Numbered from the stretch's first letter, positions 24,332-33,606 are shown. The stretch is 64,000 bases of DNA from CAZRWD01 sp964603785 (GCA_964603785.1 CAZRWD010000001.1:1-64000); one strand, 5' to 3'. The notes: generated by a model from the sequence alone, not told the origin. Translations and numbers: made by a program.

Positions 24332-25055
24332 CCTCGGGCGCGAATGGTGCGAGCTGGCACCCGCCTGGATCCACGAGGCCCGCGAGGGCGCGAACCCCAC
24401 GAGGACGGGTCTGCTCGACGGGCCGATGCTGGAGGCCTGCGGCGACGTGACCGGGCTCCGGGTGCTCGACTGCGGCTGCGGCGAGGGGCGCTTCTGCAGG
24501 ATGCTCGCTCGGCGGGGGGCTTCGTACGTGCTCGGCCTGGATCTCTGCGGCGAGATGATCCGCGCGGCCCGAGACATGGGGTCGGCCCGCGAGGAGTACC
24601 GCATCACCGATGTGCAGGATCTGGGCTCGCTCGAGACGGGCAGCTTCGACCTCTGCGTCTCCTACCTCAACCTGTGCGACCTGCCCGACTTCCTCGCCAA
24701 CGTCCGGGAGGTACGGCGGGTGCTCCGGACCGACGGGCGTTTCGTCGTGGCGAACCTCCATCCGATGAGGTCCGCCGTGGGCGGCTGGCACATGTCCGAG
24801 TCCGGGGAGAAGCTGCACGTCATACTCGACCGCTACCTCGACGAGGGCGAGCGCCGCTGGCGCATGATGGGCGTGGACTTCACCAACTTCCACAGGACGC
24901 TCTCGACACATGTCAGGGGCTTCCTCGGGGCCGGGTTCGCGCTGGCCGACCTGGTGGAGCCGTCGGTCACGCCGGAGAGGCTCCGCGAGTACCCCCAGCT
25001 CGGGGACGAGGCCAGGGTTCCCAACTTCATCATATACGTCCTGGCTGCCGTCTGA
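24318..25055 (+). CDS. Class I SAM-dependent methyltransferase
   Basis: 245 residues. Motif I is LRVLDCGCGEGRFC (about residues 48-61); motif II ends in GLDLCGEMI; ITDVQDLGSLETGSFDLCVSYLNLCDL matches motifs III-IV; VLRTDGRFVVANLHP is motif V. This is the standard Rossmann methyltransferase order, with no clue to the substrate. The neighbouring DUF3795 gene overlaps its start by 14 nt and supplies the ribosome site GGAGGC. Confidence 0.88.
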   Translation: MERSDLGREWCELAPAWIHEAREGANPTRTGLLDGPMLEACGDVTGLRVLDCGCGEGRFCRMLARRGASYVLGLDLCGEMIRAARDMGSAREEYRITDVQDLGSLETGSFDLCVSYLNLCDLPDFLANVREVRRVLRTDGRFVVANLHPMRSAVGGWHMSESGEKLHVILDRYLDEGERRWRMMGVDFTNFHRTLSTHVRGFLGAGFALADLVEPSVTPERLREYPQLGDEARVPNFIIYVLAAV

Positions 25056-25102
25056 CCGTGATGCCGGAGGGAAAGGCGGCGGTGACGCAGGGAGGTGACC
25101 GG

Positions 25103-25219
25103 ATGGCGAGCAGGCCGGGTGACCCGGAGCGCGACTTCGGGCTGATCTCAGCCTGGTTCAGCGAGCTGGATGCAGTGTCCCGTCCGCCAGTGCGGAGCAG
25201 CCGGAGGAGGGTTCCATGA
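25103..25219 (+). CDS. Short ORF coupled to the S10 carboxypeptidase
   Basis: 38 codons (MASRPGDPERDFGLISAWFSELD..., ending RRRVP). A strong ribosome site GGAGGTG lies 5 nt before ATG, and the stop overlaps the next start (ATGA). A single amphipathic helix (about residues 11-24) is followed by a basic end. It may be a leader peptide for translational coupling or a real microprotein. No homology is claimed. Confidence 0.45.
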   Translation: MASRPGDPERDFGLISAWFSELDAVSRPPVRSSRRRVP

Positions 25220-26682
25220 GCTCTGATGTCGAGAAGAGCAGCGAGGGCAGGAGGGAGGAGGATCCGAAGCCGAAGAAGCGCAGGCTCCTCGGACTGGAGC
25301 CCGTGGAGACGCATCACGAGCTGGATCTGCCGGGGAGGCGACTGGCGTACACGGCGAGGGCCGGGGTGCTGCCCCTGCGGGACGAGTTCGACGAGCTGGA
25401 GGCCGAGGTATTCTTCACGGCATACGAGCTCGAGGGAGGCGGAGACAGGGCTTCGCGGCCCCTCACCTTCCTCTTCAACGGCGGCCCGGGGTCGTCGTCG
25501 ATCTGGCTCCACATGGGGGCCGCGGCCCCCTGGCGCGTGCGCATGGAGGACGAGGGGTGGATGCCGAAGCCTCCCTACGTGCTGGAGCCCAACGGGCACA
25601 CCTGGCTCGATTTCACCGACATGGTCTTCATAGACCCGGTGGGCACGGGGTACAGCAGGGCGGTGAAGGAGGACCTCGACAAGAAGTTCTGGAGCTACAG
25701 GGGCGACATCGAGTCCGTCGGGGAGTTCATCAGGCTGTACCTCGGCCGGTACGGCAGGTGGGGATCGCCCCTGTACCTGGCGGGGGAGAGCTACGGCACG
25801 ACCAGGGCGGCGGGCCTGGCCGGACACCTGGTCGACATGGGAATAGCCTTCAACGGCCTCGTGCTGATCTCCACGGCGCTCGACATCAGGCCGATCGACT
25901 TCGTGACCGGCGACGACCTGCCCTACCAGCTCTTCGTGCCCACCTACGCCGCCACTGCATGGTACCACGGGAGGCTGGGGCCGGAGCTACTGGAGCTGAG
26001 CCTGCCCGAGCTGAACTCGATGGTCATGGACTGGTCGGAGAGGGAGCTGGGAGTCGCGCTCTCGCAGGGAGACAGGCTGCCCGAGGAGAGGAAGCGGGAG
26101 CTGGCCTCGCAGCTCGCCGCATACACGGGACTCGATGCCCGGTACGTACTGGGCACCGATCTCCGCATCCAGATCCATCGCTTCTGCAAGGAGCTGCTGA
26201 GGGACGAGAGGCGCAGCGTGGGCCGCCTGGACTCGAGGTTCAGGGGGATCGAGGCGCTGGCGGTGACCGAGGTGCCGGAGTTCGACCCGGCCATGAACGA
26301 CATAAACCCTCCCTACGTGTCGATGATGAACGCCTACCTGCGGAACAGCCTCGGCGTCCGGACCGACATGCCCTACGAGCCGATGAGCGGGAAGGCCGGC
26401 GAGAAGTGGGAGTGGGAGAAGGGCAAGCTGCCCACGACAGGGGAGGTCCTGCGGGGCGCGATGGCGAGGAACCCGCACATGAAGGTGTTGGTCGCACAGG
26501 GGTACTACGACCTGGCGACGCCCTTCTATGCGACCGAGTACATGATCAGCCACATGAACATCGATCCGGCGCTCCGCGGGAACATCGCCTCCAGGACCTA
26601 CGAGGCGGGGCACATGTTCTACCTGGACAGGAAATCCCTTGCAGCGTTCGGGTCCGACGTGGCCGATTTCATCCGGGGGTAG
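25216..26682 (+). CDS. S10 family serine carboxypeptidase
   Basis: 488 residues. S10 signatures: FLFNGGPGSSSIWLHMGA (oxyanion/substrate region), DPVGTGYSRA, and catalytic Ser in AGESYGT (about residue 191), Asp in QGYYDLATPF (about 431) and His in YEAGHMFY (about 465). The family removes C-terminal residues, often at acid pH. There is no obvious signal peptide; the N-terminus is charged and lysine-rich, so location is uncertain. The family is best known in eukaryotes. Start coupled (ATGA) to the short ORF at 25103. Confidence 0.92.
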   Translation: MSSDVEKSSEGRREEDPKPKKRRLLGLEPVETHHELDLPGRRLAYTARAGVLPLRDEFDELEAEVFFTAYELEGGGDRASRPLTFLFNGGPGSSSIWLHMGAAAPWRVRMEDEGWMPKPPYVLEPNGHTWLDFTDMVFIDPVGTGYSRAVKEDLDKKFWSYRGDIESVGEFIRLYLGRYGRWGSPLYLAGESYGTTRAAGLAGHLVDMGIAFNGLVLISTALDIRPIDFVTGDDLPYQLFVPTYAATAWYHGRLGPELLELSLPELNSMVMDWSERELGVALSQGDRLPEERKRELASQLAAYTGLDARYVLGTDLRIQIHRFCKELLRDERRSVGRLDSRFRGIEALAVTEVPEFDPAMNDINPPYVSMMNAYLRNSLGVRTDMPYEPMSGKAGEKWEWEKGKLPTTGEVLRGAMARNPHMKVLVAQGYYDLATPFYATEYMISHMNIDPALRGNIASRTYEAGHMFYLDRKSLAAFGSDVADFIRG

Positions 26683-26688
26683 TGCCGG

Positions 26689-26725
26689 CCCGGGGGCTCC
26701 TGAGCAGCGTATCCGGGCCCCCGGG
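26689..26725. terminator. Bidirectional terminator hairpin between convergent genes
   Basis: CCCGGGGGC (26689-26697) pairs perfectly with GCCCCCGGG (26717-26725) between two genes that end 44 nt apart on opposite strands. There is no strong T-tract on either side. Confidence 0.5.
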
Positions 26726-26726
26726 G

Positions 26727-28142
26727 CTAGAGCCTGACCACGCTGACCGATGAGATCTGCCCCGAGATGGCCCCCTGGATCAGGTAGGTGCCGGCGGGGA
26801 CGTCGTCTCCCGCAGCATCACGCCCATCCCAGGCGAACGACGAGCCCTGGCGATCGGACAAGCTGCGGAGGAGACGCCCGGTGATGTCGTACACCATGAG
26901 CTGGCCGGGGAGGGATGTGCCTTCGCAGATGATGGACACGGAAGACGTGAAAGGGTTGCAGGAAGGGCCTAGAAGAAGAGCCGGCTCGGCCACATCCGAG
27001 CTGTCATCCTCTACTCCCAGCCAGTTGTGGTCGAACCAGCCCAGTGTTAGGTACTTGCCCTCTCCGGTATTTGGAGCACTCCACTGTGCAAACACGTCTC
27101 CCTGATCGTTGGACGTTACTTGCAGGCTGTATATGAGCGATTCTTCCGTGTAGTCGTAGGCTGCGTACGGTTCCTCGATGAAAAATCCGTCAGGATCTAT
27201 TACGGCGCAGATGATCTGCTGGGTGCCGCCTCCGGGACCGCTCCCTCCCCAGAGGAGGAAGAAGCACGCCTTGTCCGGCCCGGGGGTGATCGACGGAAAC
27301 GTATGCCCGAAGGGCTCCGTGACGATGATCGCGCGATCCACGAGGATGGCCCCCGTCTCCCTGTCGATCCTGTAGAAGGTCAGCCAGTCATCCGTCTCTA
27401 GGGATTCCCAGACGAAGATGCTGGCGTTGCCGTTCGCATCAGAGCTGAGCCCCCACCACTTGGATACGTTGTCGGCAACATTGATGAAGTCCACCGGGCC
27501 AGCCGTGACATTGCCCTCCAGGTCGTACTGGACGTACTCCGGGAACTGCTCGGGGTTGGGATTGGTGTAGAGGATGTGCACGCGGTCTCCATCCACCAGC
27601 ACCTTCGAGGACAGCCAGCTGTTCGGTATGGTGTCCCTGAAGCTCTCTATCCCGGTCAGAGGGTCGAACACCGAGTAGTAGACACCAGCAGGCCCCTCGT
27701 AGGTCAGATGCACCCGCCCGAGCGAATCGGCCGAACAGGACATCCTGGGCCAGATGGGATAGCCCACGGTGCTGAACAGCGTCGGCGGGATCATCAGGTC
27801 ACCTTCACCGTCGGCCATCCCGTACCAGATCGGTGTGTACTCACGCCATACACCGGCTATACCACCACCGAGCTCACAGGAAGCGGGGTATGCGGACCAT
27901 GAGTTTCTGGAGAACAGGGTGTCTTCCAATAGATAAGTCCCGTCCGGGAGCACGATGTTCCGGCCGATCCTGGTTGCTGATAGGTAGTCACCCCAGACCT
28001 GGTGCACATGAGAGCCGTCGGTGACCTCCAGGTCACTTTCCTGCGTGTAGTCCGATGGCACCTGGCAGACAGGCGCGGCCTCACTCCATCCCGGGGCGTG
28101 GGGCACCGAGATCATGCAGGCAGCCAGCATGGCGCAGATCAC
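26727..28142 (-). CDS. Secreted protein with T9SS-like C-terminal domain
   Basis: 471 residues from GTG. A hydrophobic signal region spans residues 1-22. The body (about 25-390) is a repetitive beta-structure with W and G-rich strands (LGRVHLTYEG, WLTFYRIDRETGA, DVFAQWSAP), like the propeller proteins of this phylum group. The C-terminus (about 395-471) is a sorting-type domain with NPFTSSVSI, MVYDITGRLLRSL and DDVPAGTYLIQGAI, including the insertion typical of FlgD-like versions. It overlaps the upstream C25 protease gene by 4 nt (GTGA), so the two form an operon. Confidence 0.75.
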   Translation of the reverse strand: MICAMLAACMISVPHAPGWSEAAPVCQVPSDYTQESDLEVTDGSHVHQVWGDYLSATRIGRNIVLPDGTYLLEDTLFSRNSWSAYPASCELGGGIAGVWREYTPIWYGMADGEGDLMIPPTLFSTVGYPIWPRMSCSADSLGRVHLTYEGPAGVYYSVFDPLTGIESFRDTIPNSWLSSKVLVDGDRVHILYTNPNPEQFPEYVQYDLEGNVTAGPVDFINVADNVSKWWGLSSDANGNASIFVWESLETDDWLTFYRIDRETGAILVDRAIIVTEPFGHTFPSITPGPDKACFFLLWGGSGPGGGTQQIICAVIDPDGFFIEEPYAAYDYTEESLIYSLQVTSNDQGDVFAQWSAPNTGEGKYLTLGWFDHNWLGVEDDSSDVAEPALLLGPSCNPFTSSVSIICEGTSLPGQLMVYDITGRLLRSLSDRQGSSFAWDGRDAAGDDVPAGTYLIQGAISGQISSVSVVRL

Positions 28143-31100
28143 TCCAGCACTCCCGTCCTGGCTGCATCATGCTGGCACTGCGGCCACGGGCTGAAGTATT
28201 CGTCGCACGAGCCCAGCTCCCAGACGTGCAGGTAGTTGTCCATCGTGCCGAAGACTAGCTCGACCCTCTCGTCACCGTCGATGTCGGCCATGCAGAAGCC
28301 TCCATTGACCTCTGACGGCAGCATGTAGGGGAAGCCGAGTTCCTCGAGCATCTCTACTCCTGACTCGAAAGCCATCACCCAGCCTGTCCTGGTTGCCACG
28401 ACCAGGTCATCATTCAGGTATTGGTCCTCGTCATCCAGCTCCCCCAGTGCCGGGAACGGTGGGCGATAGCTGTCCGGGATGTCATAGGACTCGGGCCAGC
28501 CTGAGAGTGCTTGCCCGTTGTCTCTCCAGGCGAATGCCTGGTTCTCTGTGGGTGATACAATGGCGTCGGCTCCTGTCACTACCGAATCCCAGTCAGTCAT
28601 CATGCAACAGAGCACCTGGTTCGCATCCAGGCTGGCGTTGTACTGGCAGCTGTCCTGCAGGGTCAGCCCTGTATCCAGGATATATGCCGGTGCGTGTTCG
28701 TCGTTCGAAGTCAGCCGGGAGAGGGCGATCCTCATGCTCCCGGCGAGTCTGCCCACGGCGGGCACGGCTTTCATCAGCTCGTCTCTCCACAGCTCGCTGT
28801 CGTAGTATAAGCCCTGCCCGTTCTGATACCTGTACAGGCAGCACATCGAGTTCAGAATCGGGGGTTCAGGTGGTGGAGGACACATTGCATATGCGAGAGA
28901 GACTATCAGCTCGGTCGGCGCCGAACCATCGAGATCGCAGGCGGTAACCCAACCCTGGCTCACACCGCCTATCCCTGACGGCTTCGGTTCGCTGTCCAGA
29001 AGAACCAGCGAGCCGGACTGGACTCCCATGAGATAGAGGTTGTCTCCGCAGATGAAGGCGATCTCATCCCTGGCGATTTCGCCCTGCCCCTCACGAATGA
29101 TGTCAGCAAGTGTCACGGCGTGGGGATGGTCCTGGCCTAGCGACGGGTGCTCGTACGAGTAGAGCACCTCTCCCGTCCCGCCATCCAGGATGCAGATGTG
29201 GTTCTGGCAGTCGATCACGATCTCCGGCTCTGGTCCTCCACACACACTGCCGGCTGCGGGGATGCTGTATCCAGTTCCTCCGGCAGGATCAGGCGGGGAA
29301 GGCGGCAATGTAATCCAGACAAGCTCCCCGTCGGGCTCGTAGGCGCACACGCAGAACATCCCGCACACCGCCACGATCTCCAGGTCCTCGTCACCGTCGA
29401 TGTCCACCAGGCAGGGCGGTGATTCGATGCTTCCCGGCGTGAGGACAGGCCAGCCCGACTCGTTCGGGAAGGCATCCTTGATCTCTAACTCGGCTGAAGC
29501 GTCGTTGTTCGCGAACCAGCTGTCCGGCGTCTCCTCGTCGAGATCAGCCGCCACCCCGATTGTGAATGTCGCCGGGAGGCTGACGGTGGAGGGCAGCCTC
29601 CATCGGAAACGGAGTACCTTCTCCTGCCCGGGATCGATGCCGTCACAGCTGGATGTGAGCAACGTGTCGTAGCTCCCGCACTCGATGGTCATCTCCGCAT
29701 CGAATGCGCCGGACTCGATGGCTCCAGCGTTGCGGACGGCTATGTGAAGAACGACCGGATCGCCCGAGCCCGGTGTGCTTCGCGTAGGATAGGCGGCCAT
29801 CCCGATATCGCCGGGGCTGACGATGAGGTCACACCTGTCGCGGAACTTCACGCGATCACCGATATCGACGGCTGGATCACCCAGGAGGTTGTAGGAAGCA
29901 ACATCCATGTTCCATCCAGCGCCCTGCCACAGCATGCCGAAGCACTCCACCCTACCCGAGGCCACCGCATCCCCCACCCGGGTGATCCCTCCCCGGAGGA
30001 CGCCCTCGACGACGGGAGCGATCAGCAGATTCTGATGATATGAGGACCAGCTGCTCCCGGTGACCGCAATCGCCCCTCCAGCAGTGTTCTCCAGCAGGGC
30101 TTCCGCGAAGCAGTCAACGGTGAAGTCATAACCTGTTCCATGGTAGCTCCACGGAGGATATCCTGCGTAGTACTGGAGACTGTCCGTCCAGTTGAACGTG
30201 CCCTGCGAACAGGATCCGAGCATGACGAACGGCCAGCCGTGTGCCTCCTGTCCCTGGCAGAGTTCGTTGATGTCGAGGTTGTCGAACGTGGAGTCTGGTG
30301 GACCATCAGGGCCGTCTGCTCCGCAGTCGAAGTAGTGCACGGCGCCGTGGTCTGTGTAGAAGACCATCTGTGCGCCAGTCTCGAATACACCCTCGCAGGC
30401 TTCGCACCACTGCCTGCTGGACATCGTGCTCCCATCGGAACTCGTAGCAGGGTCTCCATCCCCGCAATAGTAGTCTGAGTGCGCATATCCTGCCCAGCTG
30501 GAGATGCTGTCGGTCCAGCCGGAGGTCGGGACGTGCCCGGCCAGTCCCACCCCCTCGAGTCGTATGATGCTTCTCCTCCAGGCCAGTCCCTGCGAGGCCG
30601 GCCATGTCACACCGGCCTCGAAGCTTCTGATGCTCGTGATCATGTCCCGCAGGAGACCAGGAGTCCTCGCCGGAAGCCGGCCGACCACCATGTCCGGGAA
30701 TACTGCGAAATCTCCCGGATCATCCCCGAAACCCGCATACCAGCCATCGCTGCCGCGCTCAGCCCATTCGCAGTCTTCTGCGGGAATCACCTTCGTTGGG
30801 AGGAACCAGGCTCTCTGCGCCGAATCCGGGTCCTCGTGGTCCCCGATCAACAGCAGATAGGACGGCCGCTTCGTCTCAGCCGAGCCCCAGTCCCACATGG
30901 CTTCGGTGAAGTCGCGGATGATGTCGGGGGTGATGGCCTGCGCCGCACCCCCGAACTGGTTCAGCACGCTGTCGGTGCGGGCGATCGCCACGTCGAACCC
31001 GTCCAGGTCGGCCCTGTGGTGCGCTAGCGTATCAACCCACCAGCCGTCCAGCCCGGAGGCGACCAGGATCATGTAGTCCGGCACAAAGCCCGGTCCTGAC

Positions 31101-31843
31101 TCCAGATCCCCCGGTCGTGACACCCTCCCGGGTATCGGCGCCCAGGGAGGCGGCTCTGGGCTGTACCCAAGCAGTCTGTCCCCGATCAGCCCCTCGTAGC
31201 AGCCGAGGTCGCAGGTCGGCCAGGAGGCAGTGGTGTCGTAGCTCAGTGAGATCTCGATGTCGCTCCAGACACGCAGGCTGTCTTCCGAAGCCAGGTACTG
31301 CACAGGATAGACATCGACGATGCCTACTCGCAGATCTCTAAGCCGGAATTCCCCGACAAGCTCGGCCTGAACATCCGGATACCACTCCTCCGAGGCATAG
31401 GCTGCCGAGTCCTGCCTGAAGTACTCCCCGAACCAGCTCGCTCCAGTGCTATCCGTGACCAGGCTGTCCAATGGCGCAGGATACACCGGCAGGCACCCGA
31501 TGCCCTCGCAGCACGAGGCGGAGCACTCCAGCGCGATGTCGCTGTCATCTGGCAGCCACACCATCCTGCGCACGACAGGGATCTCGGGATAACCCACGAT
31601 GTCGGCCGGAACGGTGCCGGGGGAGGAGGGGAACCTCAGGTAAGCCTGCGAGTCGACCGTGACGGTCTCAGCGAGGAAACCGCGAAGCTCGACGTCAAAG
31701 GTCAGGAAGCTGTCCCATGTGCCGTTGTGGATGACCAGCGGCTCGCTGCCCTCGGGGCAGCCCGCGTTCCACTCCAGCCACTCGGACGAAGCAGTGTTCG
31801 AGGAGAACAGAACCACCGATAGGAGAAGAGGAAATGCACGCAC
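28139..31843 (-). CDS. Secreted C25 (gingipain-family) cysteine protease with propeller-like C-terminus
   Basis: 1234 residues. Start set at GTG 31843 because AGGAGGAG lies 5 nt upstream and the next 20 residues form a signal peptide (RAFPLLLSVVLFSSNTAS); a longer in-frame start adds 22 basic residues. The C25 domain (about 270-650) has FYTDHGAVHYFD (catalytic His about 498) and MLGSCSQGTFNW (catalytic Cys about 544). A CARDB-like module (about 710-810) and a beta-propeller with DIDGDEDLE-type loops follow, ending FSPWPQCQHDAARTG. It lacks its own sorting domain; the co-transcribed downstream protein has one. Confidence 0.85.
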   Translation of the reverse strand: MRAFPLLLSVVLFSSNTASSEWLEWNAGCPEGSEPLVIHNGTWDSFLTFDVELRGFLAETVTVDSQAYLRFPSSPGTVPADIVGYPEIPVVRRMVWLPDDSDIALECSASCCEGIGCLPVYPAPLDSLVTDSTGASWFGEYFRQDSAAYASEEWYPDVQAELVGEFRLRDLRVGIVDVYPVQYLASEDSLRVWSDIEISLSYDTTASWPTCDLGCYEGLIGDRLLGYSPEPPPWAPIPGRVSRPGDLESGPGFVPDYMILVASGLDGWWVDTLAHHRADLDGFDVAIARTDSVLNQFGGAAQAITPDIIRDFTEAMWDWGSAETKRPSYLLLIGDHEDPDSAQRAWFLPTKVIPAEDCEWAERGSDGWYAGFGDDPGDFAVFPDMVVGRLPARTPGLLRDMITSIRSFEAGVTWPASQGLAWRRSIIRLEGVGLAGHVPTSGWTDSISSWAGYAHSDYYCGDGDPATSSDGSTMSSRQWCEACEGVFETGAQMVFYTDHGAVHYFDCGADGPDGPPDSTFDNLDINELCQGQEAHGWPFVMLGSCSQGTFNWTDSLQYYAGYPPWSYHGTGYDFTVDCFAEALLENTAGGAIAVTGSSWSSYHQNLLIAPVVEGVLRGGITRVGDAVASGRVECFGMLWQGAGWNMDVASYNLLGDPAVDIGDRVKFRDRCDLIVSPGDIGMAAYPTRSTPGSGDPVVLHIAVRNAGAIESGAFDAEMTIECGSYDTLLTSSCDGIDPGQEKVLRFRWRLPSTVSLPATFTIGVAADLDEETPDSWFANNDASAELEIKDAFPNESGWPVLTPGSIESPPCLVDIDGDEDLEIVAVCGMFCVCAYEPDGELVWITLPPSPPDPAGGTGYSIPAAGSVCGGPEPEIVIDCQNHICILDGGTGEVLYSYEHPSLGQDHPHAVTLADIIREGQGEIARDEIAFICGDNLYLMGVQSGSLVLLDSEPKPSGIGGVSQGWVTACDLDGSAPTELIVSLAYAMCPPPPEPPILNSMCCLYRYQNGQGLYYDSELWRDELMKAVPAVGRLAGSMRIALSRLTSNDEHAPAYILDTGLTLQDSCQYNASLDANQVLCCMMTDWDSVVTGADAIVSPTENQAFAWRDNGQALSGWPESYDIPDSYRPPFPALGELDDEDQYLNDDLVVATRTGWVMAFESGVEMLEELGFPYMLPSEVNGGFCMADIDGDERVELVFGTMDNYLHVWELGSCDEYFSPWPQCQHDAARTGVLE

Positions 31844-32188
31844 AGCGCTCCTCCTATGCTGTAGACCTCTGTACCGCAGAACGATGAGGCAGCGTCCGGA
31901 ATGCGTCAAGACAGGGCGCGATCGCCACGGGTCTTGACGGCAGGACGAGACTCATCAGTCAGAGAGCCTTCAGCAGGAGAGATTCGAGAGTGCAGGCCGG
32001 GGGCGAGGTTCCTCTGTTCCCTGAGACCGGGGGCACCGTCGATGATGAGTACCTAAGAACCTCGTAGGAGGCGTGATTCTGCTATCCCGAAGAATGCCGA
32101 CGATCCTGCGGTAACACGGGTCGCTGACCGGACCTGCACGGGGGTTCAGCGGGGGGACGGTCTCCCGGGAGCACGGTTGAGCCGGGGT
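31844..32188. other. Upstream region of the C25 protease operon
   Basis: About 345 nt without a supportable gene. It contains the perfect 9-bp inverted repeat CGTCAAGAC (31904-31912) / GTCTTGACG (31931-31939) spaced by 18 nt, so each arm presents a TTGACG -35-like element facing away from the centre. The rest is featureless. Confidence 0.5.
31904..31939. promoter_or_regulatory. Inverted repeat carrying divergent TTGACG elements
   Basis: Perfect 9-nt arms with an 18-nt spacer, 60-95 nt upstream of the C25 protease start. It could be a regulator site or the stem of a hairpin. No matching -10 on the minus strand is clear. Confidence 0.35.
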
Positions 32189-32219
32189 CCGGCTCCGGAG
32201 GAGGCGCCTCCGGAGCCGG
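32189..32219 (-). terminator. Strong hairpin downstream of the PadR operon
   Basis: Perfect 13-bp stem CCGGCTCCGGAGG / CCTCCGGAGCCGG with a 5-nt loop, 58 nt beyond the end of the membrane-protein gene on the minus strand. There is no T-tract. Confidence 0.5.
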
Positions 32220-32276
32220 CCTCGAGCCTCGGCCGATCAAGTCGGACGGATCGCCGACGATTATCAACACCCCTCC

Positions 32277-33152
32277 TCAGCTCACCAGCATGGCCCGGGC
32301 AATCCTCCCGTGGAGGCGCCCGGTGAGCCGTCCGAGGTGCAGGGTGGCCACGATGAAGAGGAACCCCGCCAGGACGGCGACCGGATAGCCCCAGACGGGG
32401 ATCCAGAAGTCCGGCTCTATGAAGGGTTCGTCCAGCACGGCCTGGAGCACGGGGGCTGCGGCGAACGACAGGCCGGTCGCCAGCAGCGTGACGAACACCG
32501 AGAAGTAGAGGGTTCCGAGCGGGAGCATCAGGATCATGTACAGAAGCCCGGTCCATGTGCTCCTGGTCGCCAGTATCCTCCTGAAGCCCGCCCACCAGCC
32601 GCCGGCGTTCCGGGGGTAGACCGCCCTCCTGGGCATCCTCACCCCCAGCAGCGCCTCGACTATCCTGCCCTCCACGAGGCTGACCCCCCTGAAGGAGAGC
32701 AGGAAGAGCCACGCCACGGGCAGGCCTATGATGAGGATGAGCAGCCCTAGGGACACGTACAGCCCCGTCACGGCCCATGTGAAGTAGATGCACCCGGTGG
32801 CGACGGACAGGAGGAGATAGAGCATGGCTCCCCACGCCTTCGGATCGGCCACGATCCCGACGAAGCGCAGCAGCCCGCTTCGCCCGCCGCCGGGAGCGGC
32901 ACCGATCCCGGGGCTCGTCAGCCTCTCGATCTCCGTGCAGCGGGATGCGATCTCCACGGGTGTGCCGAAGCGCTCGACAACCCTGGCGAAGGCCTCCTCC
33001 TCGGGGATCCCGGGCGAGGATGCCGTCTCCGCCCGCAGGGCCTCGGTCAGATGGTCCTCCGCGTCTGCCAGGGCGTCCTGGACGACTGCGCGGTCGAGGC
33101 CGCGGAGGGCGGTCCCGAGTTCGTCCAGATACGCGGAAATCCTCCTGTTCAT
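32277..33152 (-). CDS. PadR-linked membrane protein with N-terminal HAAS-like domain
   Basis: 291 residues. The first 75 residues (ISAYLDELGTALRGL...AEDHLTEAL...VVERFGTPVEIA) match the helical HAAS-type domain found next to PadR regulators. Residues about 95-285 hold five or six membrane helices in two groups separated by a basic loop (RRAVYPRNAGGWW). Such PadR partners are thought to sense envelope or metabolic state. The start overlaps the padR stop (ATGA), so the two are translationally coupled. Confidence 0.75.
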   Translation of the reverse strand: MNRRISAYLDELGTALRGLDRAVVQDALADAEDHLTEALRAETASSPGIPEEEAFARVVERFGTPVEIASRCTEIERLTSPGIGAAPGGGRSGLLRFVGIVADPKAWGAMLYLLLSVATGCIYFTWAVTGLYVSLGLLILIIGLPVAWLFLLSFRGVSLVEGRIVEALLGVRMPRRAVYPRNAGGWWAGFRRILATRSTWTGLLYMILMLPLGTLYFSVFVTLLATGLSFAAAPVLQAVLDEPFIEPDFWIPVWGYPVAVLAGFLFIVATLHLGRLTGRLHGRIARAMLVS

Positions 33153-33517
33153 GCGCCTTCACCTCCCAGCAATGCTTCGATCCTCCCCGCGGTGGACCGC
33201 CAGATGGACTTCCAGCGGTTCAGGGCCTCGACACCCTCGACCGTGGCGTGGTAGTAGCGCCTGGGCGGACCCGATGTCGAAGGCTCCACAACGCTCTCGA
33301 GGAGCCCGTTCCGCTCGAGTGACCAGAGCACGGGGTAGAGGGTGCCCTGCTTGAGGGGCTGTGGCTCGCCCTCCGCGCCGTCGGACAGGGTCGACGCGAT
33401 CTGGTACCCGTAGAGCGCCTCGTCCGACGAGCAGAGGATCGCCAGGAGTGCCAGGGACGTGGTCCCCGCGCTCAGCTCCTTGCGGAACTTCCTGTCCGCC
33501 GCCGGTTCCTCGACCAT
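33149..33517 (-). CDS. PadR-family transcriptional regulator
   Basis: 122 residues. The winged helix is evident: SLALLAILCSSDEALYGYQIASTL, LKQGTLYPVLWSLERNGLLES and RRYYHATVEGVEALNRW. The start at 33517 follows GGAGGTGG; an upstream ATG at 33553 would add 12 residues. It probably represses its own operon through the palindrome over its -10 element and controls the membrane protein encoded next. Confidence 0.9.
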   Translation of the reverse strand: MVEEPAADRKFRKELSAGTTSLALLAILCSSDEALYGYQIASTLSDGAEGEPQPLKQGTLYPVLWSLERNGLLESVVEPSTSGPPRRYYHATVEGVEALNRWKSIWRSTAGRIEALLGGEGA

Positions 33518-33576
33518 CTCCACCACCTCCGTTCCTTCTACCGATGCTATCACCGGATGGATACTGTCATGAGGTG

Positions 33577-33606
33577 GATACTAGTATCAGGTTGGTAATA
33601 TGTCAA
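33577..33606 (-). promoter_or_regulatory. padR promoter with operator palindrome on the -10
   Basis: On the minus strand TTGACA (33606-33601) is followed after exactly 17 nt by TAGTAT (33583-33578). The perfect 12-bp palindrome GATACTAGTATC (33577-33588) covers the -10. Related GGATACT half-sites lie next to it (33560-33580). This fits autorepression by the PadR protein encoded downstream. Confidence 0.75.
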
